From Candidatus Melainabacteria bacterium (lineage in GTDB: Bacteria > Cyanobacteriota > Vampirovibrionia > Obscuribacterales > Obscuribacteraceae): a DNA stretch of 64,000 nt. The translations under genes and the position numbers were made by a program. Numbering within the stretch: the first letter of the stretch is position 1; each line of letters opens with the position of its first letter. The notes under the pieces were generated by a model. That model saw only the letters and a program-made list of their open reading frames with translations, did no database searches and was not told where the DNA came from. The stretch lies in the NCBI GenBank assembly GCA_017307165.1, contig JAFKGK010000004.1, positions 358,035 to 422,034 on the forward strand, in the 5' to 3' direction. This document shows, in pieces, positions 55,384 through 63,640 of the stretch.

Positions 55384-55983
55384 TTAAAATCTTAAAATCA
55401 CAATAGAATTCCATAAGGCATGAAGCAAAAAGCACCAACCTAAATTGGCAAATTTGAGATAACAATATCCGCTGATAGCCGCAAAGGCAACTAAAGCCCC
55501 CAAATCAGAAGTGGCAAGTTCATGAACACCCAGCCAATAAATGATACTTATAACTAAGAGCCAACCATCTGCAATTATTCCTCTGAGCGAGCCCATTAGA
55601 AATGATCGACATACGAGTTCCTCCGTGAACGGACTAATAACTCATAATGCCAACCGTTGCAAGAAACTGTAGCAGGGCGGCTCACCAGAAAAATATCTAT
55701 TTAAACCTGCGGCTACAAAAACAAAGATTATAAACATCGACATCCAAAGTGTACACTTTACGTCTCTTATATCAAAAGTGGACTCGCCCACGAGACGGCG
55801 AAACATTTTTATATCTTTGGTCAAAATGCAAAAAAGAAAAATGCATATAGCAAAGACGAAATCAAATAATATAACTGCCGGATTTGAAGGAATCGTTATT
55901 TGACGAAAAATGCTAAATACCGCCAGATACAACAAAGGCACCATAACAAATTTGGTTTGCTTTGAAGTCAAACTCGTTTTCAA
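55384..55983 (-). pseudogene. CPBP-family intramembrane protease interrupted by an in-frame TGA
   Basis: Reading from the ATG at 55983, the frame encodes a membrane protein, meets TGA at 55642-55644, then continues open in the same frame to 55384. Directly after the stop comes VISPFTEELVCRSFLMGSLRG with the CPBP motif EExxxR, and later LHALWNSI with the conserved His and Asn. The active-site half is thus cut from the N-terminal half by one codon. TGA is a normal stop in neighbouring genes, so reassignment is unlikely. Composition is AT-richer than genes to the left. Confidence 0.78.
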
Positions 55984-56203
55984 TATTACAGCCTCCTATC
56001 TATTGGCAAAGAGCTTCCTTCGTGTGCCGCTATTGGACGCTTATATTTTAGCAACTGAAGAAAGGTCTAGCGTTCGTTAGCCATGCGCTAATTAGCTTAG
56101 CGGTGTATGCTTGACACAGCTGGCAAGATTGAACGCGCCCATCTGGAGGAAAGCGATTGGTAATGGTGAAATCTCAAAGGCAAACGATGGAACTGCGGGT
56201 TCG

Positions 56204-56764
56204 ATGAAAGGCCAGAATCTTCTGGATTTATTTTCCAAAGCTCATCGCGCCCATGATAGCGGCGATCTAGTCTGCGCTATCATGGCCTTGGAAGAGTTAG
56301 TGCATCTGCAATTTGATTTTGACCACGGCTACCCGCACTTTTGGCTCGCGTCCATGTACCAAGAAATCAACGAGTTTAAGTCGGCACAACAATCATGCAA
56401 AAACGGCTTTCGCTTTCCAAGACACCAAGACTGGGATCAACTGATTCTTTATGCAAAGGCCTCTGCCGCCTGCGGCAATCTGGCAAGAGTAACAAGGCAA
56501 ATCAAAAGGGCGATGGAATCAGAAGCTAACATCGGCGCAAGCTTTTTTGATCATGAATATCGAATTTTCGATTTGCTAGATATCGCTCATTGCTGGCGCC
56601 GGCATGATAGACCAGAGAACCTGTTTGCCGCTCTAATAGCCGACATGCCCACGCATGCACAGATCTGGGCGAAATTGCAGGATATGTCAGACAACGACAG
56701 CAACCACAGTCACATACGGCATTCGTCCCAAGACATCAATTGCCCAAGTGTTGGCGCAGAGTAA
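56204..56764 (+). CDS. Hypothetical TPR-like protein
   Basis: 186 residues from the ATG at 56204 (MKGQNLL). A longer frame from a TTG at 56111 is possible, but that TTGACA looks more like a -35 box. Helical with TPR-like spacing (LLDLFSKAHRAHDSGDLVCAIMALEEL). There is no signal peptide and no named family. It lies at the left of the AT-rich segment and upstream of a kelch-like lipoprotein gene on the same strand. Confidence 0.55.
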   Translation: MKGQNLLDLFSKAHRAHDSGDLVCAIMALEELVHLQFDFDHGYPHFWLASMYQEINEFKSAQQSCKNGFRFPRHQDWDQLILYAKASAACGNLARVTRQIKRAMESEANIGASFFDHEYRIFDLLDIAHCWRRHDRPENLFAALIADMPTHAQIWAKLQDMSDNDSNHSHIRHSSQDINCPSVGAE

Positions 56765-56844
56765 TTGCCCTGGAGCGCGGACTTTAAAATCAGAAAATCC
56801 AAACCTCCAGATAAGCAAAAGCAGACGCTCAACCAAGAAGACAA

Positions 56845-57927
56845 ATGAAAAAAACTCTTTCTAAGTTAATACCTACTTGGCTAATCACCAATTTTATATC
56901 CTCTGCCTGCGGTGATCACACCGGCCACGCTATGACACCTAATAATATTAATATCGCCAAACTATATCGAAAAATCAGTAAAATATCATCAAATAGCAAT
57001 TATGCCATTTTACAGAACGGAAAAATTGTCTTCTACTCTCCAGAAATTAGAAAACGCTTGGTCAATTTGAGTTTAGGTTTGCAGCGGCCGTTTACCGTAC
57101 CGACAATGACGCTTGATCCGAGAAGCAAACTTCAAAATTGGGCCAAGAGCAAATTTTCTTGGGAAAACAATCTTGTTAATTGCGACAATCAGCCAGCCTT
57201 ATTGACAGAAATGGATAGGCTTCGTCTTGGACCAGCGTGGAAAGAAGTTTTAACTTTCTGCGGAGCATATCGTGACAACCCTCAGCATAAAAAGGAACAA
57301 CTTACTATGTGCATTATATTGCACGTAGGCTCTGGCCATTTTCTAATTAGCAATGGTTATTCAGATCTAACTGCCCATGAAAAGTATTCTTGGAAAAGCA
57401 ATTCTGCAGCGTTATATGATGCTAACGCGAAGCAAATTATCAAACTGTACACGTTGAAACAAGGTCGAGTAGGTGGTGCCTCGATAATGCTTTCCGATCG
57501 AGAAGTCCTTATATTGGGCGGTGAGGATTCTACAAGTAAGGATTTTACATTCGCGGAGTTATTAGATCTTGATTCGAACGAATCTAAACTGCTTCCAATA
57601 AAAATTGCCACCAGGAAAGGCATATCATTATGTCTAGATAACGAAAAAAACGTATATATAGTTGGAGGTTACGGGAAAAGCATAATAGAACCAGCCTTCT
57701 CTGATCTTTTAAAAGTCTCGGTGTCGAACAATACAATCGAAAATATAGGTCAATTATTTGAGCCGCGGAGATACTTCATTACTCCTGACTCCTTCACTGT
57801 GCCGAATAATACAGCCATTGTGAATGGAGAGTTGATGGTAACTGGAGGCAATGAGTATGATCGCTGGAATTCCGAAGGCTTCAAATATCCTCAAAATATC
57901 GAATTTCATAGAATATCAAAGGAATAG
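56845..57927 (+). CDS. Kelch-like beta-propeller lipoprotein
   Basis: 360 residues. The N-terminus MKKTLSKLIPTW then a hydrophobic stretch ending ISSAC with Gly after it fits a lipobox. The second half shows kelch-type repeats with paired glycines: VLILGGEDS, VYIVGGYGKS and LMVTGGNEY. Base composition is clearly AT-richer than most genes in the window, suggesting acquired DNA. A surface-binding or protein-interaction role is likely. No specific family. Confidence 0.68.
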   Translation: MKKTLSKLIPTWLITNFISSACGDHTGHAMTPNNINIAKLYRKISKISSNSNYAILQNGKIVFYSPEIRKRLVNLSLGLQRPFTVPTMTLDPRSKLQNWAKSKFSWENNLVNCDNQPALLTEMDRLRLGPAWKEVLTFCGAYRDNPQHKKEQLTMCIILHVGSGHFLISNGYSDLTAHEKYSWKSNSAALYDANAKQIIKLYTLKQGRVGGASIMLSDREVLILGGEDSTSKDFTFAELLDLDSNESKLLPIKIATRKGISLCLDNEKNVYIVGGYGKSIIEPAFSDLLKVSVSNNTIENIGQLFEPRRYFITPDSFTVPNNTAIVNGELMVTGGNEYDRWNSEGFKYPQNIEFHRISKE

Positions 57928-57941
57928 GATCTGATGAATCA

Positions 57942-58577
57942 TCACGGATTGGGTCGAACCACTCTCGAGTTACTCTTATCGTCAGGGTTAATAATCTCTA
58001 TCCCCAAGCGAGGCAAACCAATCGAAATAAGCTTTTGTTGACCGTCCTGGAAGAAACCGGTTGAGACAGTGACAGAATTACTCTTGCATTCGTAGGACAC
58101 AGTATCAAGTATAGGCGTAGGGTTAGGGTCTTCTTGATTTAGACGCATAGTCTCAGTACGATCGCCTTCCTTCAGTTCAAGGACATTAGCAATCCCGTGG
58201 CTTTGCTGCAGCAATGCAGTCGCTCCAGGAAATTGAGACGGCACGTCCGTCGAATGACTGAGACCGGAATCAGGTTTGGCCGGAGGCTCTTTGTCAAATT
58301 TTTTAAGGTAGTGCTTTTCTTTGTATAGCTCTAAAGCAGTTTGCCCTGCATTTTTAAATAGGTTGGAGTCCAAAATATGACTGCTGCTAAGCTCTTTAAG
58401 TGTGTTTACCAGGTTTCCGGTCTTGTCCGTATCGGCTGATATCCACTCCGAATATCCAGGCTTATCAACCTTTTTCGGATTGTCGTTCAATTCTTTCAAA
58501 AATGCATTCACGGCAGGCTCTATTTTTTCGCAATCGGAGGGCTTGTCGCCCAAATCAAACTTGTCGCGCTCAGCCAT
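57942..58577 (-). CDS. Hypothetical protein
   Basis: 211 residues, soluble, polar, Asp/Lys/Pro-rich at both ends. No signal peptide, membrane segment or recognised motif. It is convergent with the kelch-like gene. Codon use is AT-leaning like its neighbour. The coding call rests on length and lack of a competing frame. Confidence 0.6.
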   Translation of the reverse strand: MAERDKFDLGDKPSDCEKIEPAVNAFLKELNDNPKKVDKPGYSEWISADTDKTGNLVNTLKELSSSHILDSNLFKNAGQTALELYKEKHYLKKFDKEPPAKPDSGLSHSTDVPSQFPGATALLQQSHGIANVLELKEGDRTETMRLNQEDPNPTPILDTVSYECKSNSVTVSTGFFQDGQQKLISIGLPRLGIEIINPDDKSNSRVVRPNP

Positions 58578-58684
58578 AGGGCACTACCTCAACAACCGCT
58601 AAATTGCAGTATATGAGTGCGTACACTTGATCACAATACGTAGATTCCCCTCAGCGCCACAGTCAACAAGCCACATATTTTCTA

Positions 58685-60052
58685 TCAAAACCGCAAATCA
58701 CAATCGGCCACCCAGTTACCGTGAAAACCATAAGGCACGCGGACGGGCAAATGAATAGTGGCGACCGGCGTACCCTCAAAATCCTGGGCGTCCAAAATGA
58801 CCACGTCGCTTGTGTTTGTGTTTTGATCGTAGACATAGGATAGCAGCCAGCCTTCATCTTCCGCCCCGGCAGTCGACTTTGGCACAAAGACCGGCTCCAT
58901 CGTAGCGCGCCCAGGACCGTAGCTGTGCTCCAGCGTTTCGCCGGTTTGCAGATCGTGCTTACAGGCAAAACCAAACTGCAAGTCAGTTGTGAATTGCGCC
59001 GTATATCCAAAGCGATAGCTCTGGCCAACCCTGCTGTCATTTAAGCGAGGAAATTCAACCGACCTGTCCGAGAGCTGTGTCTCGGCAAGTTTACCGGTCT
59101 GCAAATCCAGCACCCAGCGTACAAATATCGGTGGTTTGACTCCGCGCTTTATGACATCAGCGTCAAAATAATTGGCATTCTTTACCACATCAACTACGAC
59201 CTTGCCGGCATCTTCAAAAGCATTCATGATGTGATAGACATAACAGAGTGGCGCTTCAAACCAAATAATCGCGTCAGCATCTCCGCTGCGCGGCAAAAGC
59301 CCGATGCGGGGCTGCATTTTTGGATTCCATACGTATGGAAATTTGCCAGTCATAGCCGATACCAGATTAAAAGTCATGGGCAGATCGAGCACAATAACGA
59401 ATGATGGAGTTATGGCAGTATCGTGGATCATAGGCTGATGAGGAGCAGATATTTTGGAAACTGTCCGCGAGAGACCGGAGGTATTTACCACCAAATATTC
59501 GATGTACTTTTTACTTGGTTCGTAGGCCAGTACATGCAGCTCCCCCGTTACTGGGTCTCTGCGCGGATGAGCGCTGAAAGCCCCTTTTAACGTCCCAGAA
59601 AAATCACTGTAAGCCGTTGTCTGAAGATTACCGTCAAGCTTCATAGGTAGGGCACCGGCCTCTACCAAAGCGTACAAATCGCCGCCTATGTTGAGTACAT
59701 TGGTGTTGACGCTACCTCCATGTGTTTTACGCGGATAGGGCAGTTGAGGCCTCTTCAAATCACGAGCAGCATTGTCAGTCAGCACATAGCTGTTGCGATA
59801 CCATTCAGCCCTGCCTTCCTTTAAACGCACACCGTGCACCATACCCGTGCCCAGAAACCAGTGAAAATGCCTGGGGTTTTGCTTCGAGGAGGGATTGGGT
59901 CCGATGCGCACGAACCGTCCTTCCAGCTCTTCTGGGATAGCGCCGGTGACCTGCAAATTAGAAATGACGTGCTCTTCGGTAACAGGAGCAAAATTTGCCA
60001 CGAGAAACGGATTAGCCTGGCCCGGATCGTGCGATTTCGCAATAGTCGTCAT
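58685..60052 (-). CDS. Carotenoid oxygenase (RPE65/CCD family)
   Basis: 455 residues. The four iron-binding histidines of this seven-bladed propeller enzyme are in place: H162 in FSAHPRRDP, H210 in MIHDTAIT, H274 in YVYHIMN and H444 in GFHGNW. The family opening LEGRFVRIGPNP is present. These non-haem iron dioxygenases cleave carotenoids, apocarotenoids or stilbenes with O2. No carotenoid biosynthesis gene is nearby, so the substrate may be imported. GC rises again here compared with the AT-rich segment to its left. Confidence 0.92.
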   Translation of the reverse strand: MTTIAKSHDPGQANPFLVANFAPVTEEHVISNLQVTGAIPEELEGRFVRIGPNPSSKQNPRHFHWFLGTGMVHGVRLKEGRAEWYRNSYVLTDNAARDLKRPQLPYPRKTHGGSVNTNVLNIGGDLYALVEAGALPMKLDGNLQTTAYSDFSGTLKGAFSAHPRRDPVTGELHVLAYEPSKKYIEYLVVNTSGLSRTVSKISAPHQPMIHDTAITPSFVIVLDLPMTFNLVSAMTGKFPYVWNPKMQPRIGLLPRSGDADAIIWFEAPLCYVYHIMNAFEDAGKVVVDVVKNANYFDADVIKRGVKPPIFVRWVLDLQTGKLAETQLSDRSVEFPRLNDSRVGQSYRFGYTAQFTTDLQFGFACKHDLQTGETLEHSYGPGRATMEPVFVPKSTAGAEDEGWLLSYVYDQNTNTSDVVILDAQDFEGTPVATIHLPVRVPYGFHGNWVADCDLRF

Positions 60053-60306
60053 ATTATTTACCTCAGCAGGGGCACCAACCGCTTTTTACTCTTTTTGATT
60101 TTGTTCAAAATAAACGAATGCCTTTCCCCCTCTATTTTCACTTTCCTGTTCCAGGATGGGTTGCAGGACTTAAAAATTTTGCATTGCACTTAAAGTATGT
60201 GAAGTATGGGAAGGGAGGTGAAAAAAATTCCTGTTATTGACAACAATATCAGGAAAACTCAAAACCACCAACTGCTTAGAATTTGAGTACCTATCAACTC
60301 TTGCCC

Positions 60307-60702
60307 TTAAAATGTTAGCAATCGTAAGATCACCCACAGAGTTCCGAATACCCACAAATTTCCAATGAAAATCTGTTTGAGATCTTTTGTATTTTTTATG
60401 CTCAATAAAGATCTTGCCACCATCGTAGAAAAAGCAGGACCAACTATCAGACTTGCTATAAATATTGCAAAATAGACCTCGCTCAATGATGGTCTGAGCG
60501 GGCTAGGAAACAATATCCATGGAATGGCAATAAATACCAAACAGTAGCATGTAATGGCGATTACCTGGATCAGAGCGGAATATAGGATGCAAGCTTTTAA
60601 ATCTTTGGTGCTGACCCTTCTTATAAAAGGGGTAAAGACGGCCGTGGCAATCGGGAGGAAAGGTAGCATCATCAACCATTTTATTAAACAACCTTGCAGC
60701 AT
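60307..60702 (-). CDS. Four-helix membrane protein of unknown function
   Basis: 131 residues from the ATG at 60702, which has GAGG five to six bases upstream; a TTG at 60732 would add ten residues. Four hydrophobic helices are clear (WLMMLPFLPIATAVFTPFI and three more). No family is recognised. A decayed gene fragment ends just upstream (TAG near 60723), so it was probably the second gene of a former operon. Confidence 0.6.
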   Translation of the reverse strand: MLQGCLIKWLMMLPFLPIATAVFTPFIRRVSTKDLKACILYSALIQVIAITCYCLVFIAIPWILFPSPLRPSLSEVYFAIFIASLIVGPAFSTMVARSLLSIKNTKDLKQIFIGNLWVFGTLWVILRLLTF

Positions 60703-60722
60703 ACTATCCTCGTTGTTGCCAT

Positions 60723-60960
60723 CTAATTCCAATTATAGCCCATGACTAAGCAATTCCCATCGCCAATGGCAGGCGCAAGCTTGATCACGGTGTCCATACC
60801 GGCAGCAAGATTTTTTAGCTCATTCGCATTATCCACCAGGTATTTGTTGTATGACACCTCCGTATTGTCAGTTAACTCCAAATCCGAAAATCTTCCCCAA
60901 CTTCTTCATTGTCAACCAAAATAATTTGCCTGATCCCCAGATATTGCAAGAAAGCAAGCT
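60723..60960 (-). pseudogene. Fragment of an unrecognised gene with a frameshift
   Basis: Two adjacent frames carry coding-like sequence. The first reads LAFLQYLGIRQIILVDNEEVGEDF, starting directly after the ancestral SDR stop. A second frame continues SDLELTDNTEV, KYLVDNANELKNL and GDGNCLVMGYNWN before TAG. No start codon exists. Together they look like the remains of one protein joined to the SDR gene by a deletion. The family is not recognised. Confidence 0.4.
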
Positions 60961-60962
60961 CC

Positions 60963-61567
60963 TAGGATAGTTGAAAAAAATCCTCCAGATATGGCGTCTG
61001 CTCCTGACCGACAAAAAAACGCATCACTATCCGCCAACAGATGCAGCGGCGGCTCGTCCATGTCGGCTACCTTCATGACCAGTTGCGCGACCTTTGCCGG
61101 ATCGCCCACCATCAAGTCTTCGCCCATCTTGCTCATCAGGTTGACCATCATGCCGACCGAGGCCTGATAGTCATCACCAATATCACCAAACGTCGCCGAC
61201 TTTGACGCAAACTCCGTCGCCATGCCACCCGGCTCCAGCACGGTCAGCTTGATGCCGAGGTGTTTGACTTCGCGAGCGAGTACTTCGGACATACCACCGA
61301 CAGCCCATTTAGACACCTGATAGGCACCGAGCCCCGGAGTACCGATGCGGCCACCGATCGACGAGACTTGGATGATATGCCCACTACGTTGCTTGCGCAT
61401 CACCGGCAGTGCCGCCCGCGTCACGTGGAGCAAACCAAAAAAGTTAGTCTCAAACTGCGAACGAAAATACTCTTCGGTCATGTCTTCGATCGATGCCATA
61501 TGACCAGAACCAGCGTTGTTGACTCAAGACCAGTTGCGCGACCTTTTGTCGGACCGCTCACTTTCAT
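60963..61567 (-). pseudogene. Decayed short-chain dehydrogenase
   Basis: The central part is a classical SDR with VNNAG, VSSIGGRIGTPGLGAYQVSKWAV (Ser/Tyr/Lys triad) and LEPGGMATEF. The cofactor-binding TGxxxGxG segment is missing. A likely original start (ATG at 61567 with GGGAG upstream) leads after a few codons into a 24-base near-copy of an internal segment (near 61081), then a stop before VNNAG. At the 3' end, dropping one base from the A7 run at 61014-61020 restores FFVGQEQTPYLEDFFQLS and a TAG at 60963. Both ends are therefore damaged. Confidence 0.75.
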
Positions 61568-62296
61568 CCTGCAATCTCCCAACCAAACCAAACGTTATTA
61601 AGGACGCAGCCGCTTGACAGCCCGCTATCCAGCGTCAACTTGCCCATCAATTCTTTCCGCGATGCCGGTCTCAGGAAACAAATACCAATTCCAAATGTTG
61701 AGCAAAACCTAGCGCGAGCAGCTCAACAATCCCTGATCCAAAGCCCATCAATGCATTACAGGCACTGTCACCATTGTTTTGACAAATAATTTCGATTTGA
61801 AAATAAAAAGACCCTTTCAGTCAGATCAACATCACAAAATCCGCCTGGGATGCTCGTATTACTGTTACGCAGGCCTAATAACCAAAAGGACAAAATTATG
61901 CGGTCTTGGATTTTTCTTTAGATTTAAATGTAGCGCTAATCACGCAAACACGCTTAACACAAGCGTTGCGCTAAGTTCAACATTAACATCGACTCAAATA
62001 CACCCATTATTTTGTGGCAAAAAAGTCACATTCGGAGTGTAAAACTCCGCTTTCAGGCATCCCCGTAAAACCAAGTATTGCGAAACACTAAAAAGCATTT
62101 CCAATTGCAACCAAATAATGCCCTCGTTCACGCGAGGACTTGACTAGCCGACAAGTCAGTTTGAGACAGAGCTAATCATCAAAATACCCAAAACCATTGC
62201 AAATAGGCACCTACCAAGGCTAGGTTGCTCCTATCTATTCGTTTCATACGTTTCACGCTGCTCCTTATTAGCCATCGCGGACAAAAAGGCACAATC
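61568..62296. other. Non-coding stretch with several small inverted repeats
   Basis: No convincing gene. A plus-strand TTG frame at 61779-62042 lacks coding character. A nested stem, TAGCGC (61931-61936)/GCGCTA (61968-61973) enclosing ACGCTT (61950-61955)/AAGCGT (61961-61966), and two abutting short stems at 62122-62157 (CCTCG/CGAGG and GACTTG/CAAGTC) are visible. The promoter of the next gene must lie at its right end. Confidence 0.45.
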
Positions 62297-63010
62297 ATGA
62301 CAACTAATCAGAATAAACAGGCAATCCTCATCGAATTGCCCAAAGCGCTCCTGCATATCGTCAGAAAGCGTGGCTATCTTTTCCGCAAATTTCCGAGCAG
62401 GGATTATTCCCTATTAGGAAATATCAACGGCAAAGATTGGGTCCGCGCGCACATCCAGTCAAGCGAAAAGGCCTGGGATCTGTGCCATGCCATTTCGGAG
62501 ACGTGTAAAAAGGAAATGTCACACCTTTGTTATGCAGAGCCTGAAGGCAGCATCGGCAGATTTAAAGATCTCTCCACTCCAATGACTGCGCCATCATTTA
62601 ATGATGGGCTCCCGGACATCTTTCGCTCCAACCAGCCAAATCATCATATGGCCGGTTTTGGCCCTGCGCCATTTTCTCCCCACAATCCTCATTTGCCTGG
62701 GTTTGATCTACCTAAGATCCCCGGCATGCCAAATATCCCCACGATGCCCGACATCGGAGGCACGTTTGCACCGCAGCCCACCGCAGGACGACAAGCTGTA
62801 TTTGCTCAGTTGAGAGAAATCCCAGAATTTATCTCACTCAATGAGAGCCAGCAACAGATGTTTGAGACTGAATGCGCTCAGTTGCGCGAATCAGAATCAG
62901 CAATGATGCTATCTGGTTTTTCGGCGGTGTTTACCATCGCATCTTTGCCTGACACGTCTATGCGCCTGAGGCAGTTTTTGACGACTGCCGGCATCAGACA
63001 AAGCGCATAA
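62297..63010 (+). CDS. Hypothetical protein with Pro-rich middle
   Basis: 237 residues from the ATG at 62297 with AAGG eight bases upstream. A charged N-terminal domain (KALLHIVRKRGYLFRKF) is joined by a Pro/Phe/His-rich linker with repeated PxMPxIPxMP-like spacing to a helical C-terminal domain. No signal peptide or known family. It is followed by strong hairpins. Confidence 0.6.
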   Translation: MTTNQNKQAILIELPKALLHIVRKRGYLFRKFPSRDYSLLGNINGKDWVRAHIQSSEKAWDLCHAISETCKKEMSHLCYAEPEGSIGRFKDLSTPMTAPSFNDGLPDIFRSNQPNHHMAGFGPAPFSPHNPHLPGFDLPKIPGMPNIPTMPDIGGTFAPQPTAGRQAVFAQLREIPEFISLNESQQQMFETECAQLRESESAMMLSGFSAVFTIASLPDTSMRLRQFLTTAGIRQSA

Positions 63011-63024
63011 ATCACATTGGATTA

Positions 63025-63051
63025 GAGGGAGGGAAAGCATTTCTCTCCCTC
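63025..63051 (+). terminator. Hairpin directly after the Pro-rich protein gene
   Basis: GAGGGAGGGAAA (63025-63036) pairs with TTTCTCTCCCTC (63040-63051) with one G-U pair and a three-base loop. No T tract follows, so it may be a processing or stability stem rather than a classical terminator. Confidence 0.5.
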
Positions 63052-63059
63052 AAGCATCA

Positions 63060-63111
63060 GTAGCGCTAACGAAATGCCTTGAGTCTATCTGAGGCATTTC
63101 GCCAGCGCTAC
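63060..63111. other. Large two-part hairpin
   Basis: GTAGCGCT (63060-63067)/AGCGCTAC (63104-63111) and CGAAATGCCT (63070-63079)/AGGCATTTCG (63092-63101) form an 18-base-pair stem with a symmetric two-base internal loop and a 12-base hairpin loop. It follows the previous stem by eight bases, in the gap before the next gene. Confidence 0.6.
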
Positions 63112-63242
63112 GCTCTCTCCAAATCAATGGATAGAAAGACGCTGGGAGAAAGGAGATCAAGATGAAATAAGCCAATAAGCTGCAAGCGAACCAAAACAGA
63201 ATCAGCAAATGCAATCGCAAATCAGGCAAAGGGTAATCCACT

Positions 63243-63602
63243 ATGAAGATGGACCAGTACATTGGAATGCACGCTCGCGCACAGGCACTCGTAAGCGCTC
63301 CTGTGAGCGTTTTGGAGCGAGGCGTGAGAATCTACCCCGACGGCTCAGAAGAATCGTTTGAACGAAACGCAGAGGTCTCTCAGACCAAGATCTGCGGCAT
63401 CGACTCTCTGACCGGCATGTTTGGCCAGGAGGTCGAAAAACTCAATCGCTTTGACCTGCCCGACGGCTCCGTCTATGTCGAGTACCTCCAGCACACTGCC
63501 TGGTCTGACGGACCGTGCTACTTTACGGCCCTCAAGACTCTCGATGGCCAGGTCGTCGAGGCGTCTCTCTGGACACCGGAGGAAATGGCACAGCGCTGCT
63601 GA
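63243..63602 (+). CDS. Hypothetical protein
   Basis: 119 residues. AAAGGG lies nine bases before the ATG. It is a soluble mixed alpha/beta protein with two or three cysteines and no signal peptide. No family is recognised. It lies 38 bases before a lipoprotein gene on the same strand, so the two are probably one operon. Confidence 0.6.
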   Translation: MKMDQYIGMHARAQALVSAPVSVLERGVRIYPDGSEESFERNAEVSQTKICGIDSLTGMFGQEVEKLNRFDLPDGSVYVEYLQHTAWSDGPCYFTALKTLDGQVVEASLWTPEEMAQRC

Positions 63603-63640
63603 GCCACATCAAAGAAAGACACAGAAAAAGGAATAAAAAA

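Noticed and set aside
55197..55406. 69-codon plus-strand frame with a TTG start
   Set aside because: Its C-terminal half looks somewhat protein-like, but the start is weak and no family is evident; could be another gene fragment. Not firm enough to list.
55642..55644. TGA in the CPBP gene as selenocysteine or a reassigned codon
   Set aside because: TGA serves as a normal stop elsewhere (for example ATGA overlaps), no SECIS-like stem was evident just after it, and CPBP proteases have no known Sec at this place.
61779..62042. 87-codon plus-strand TTG frame
   Set aside because: Skewed Thr/Ser/Lys/Phe composition, no ribosome site, overlaps inverted repeats.
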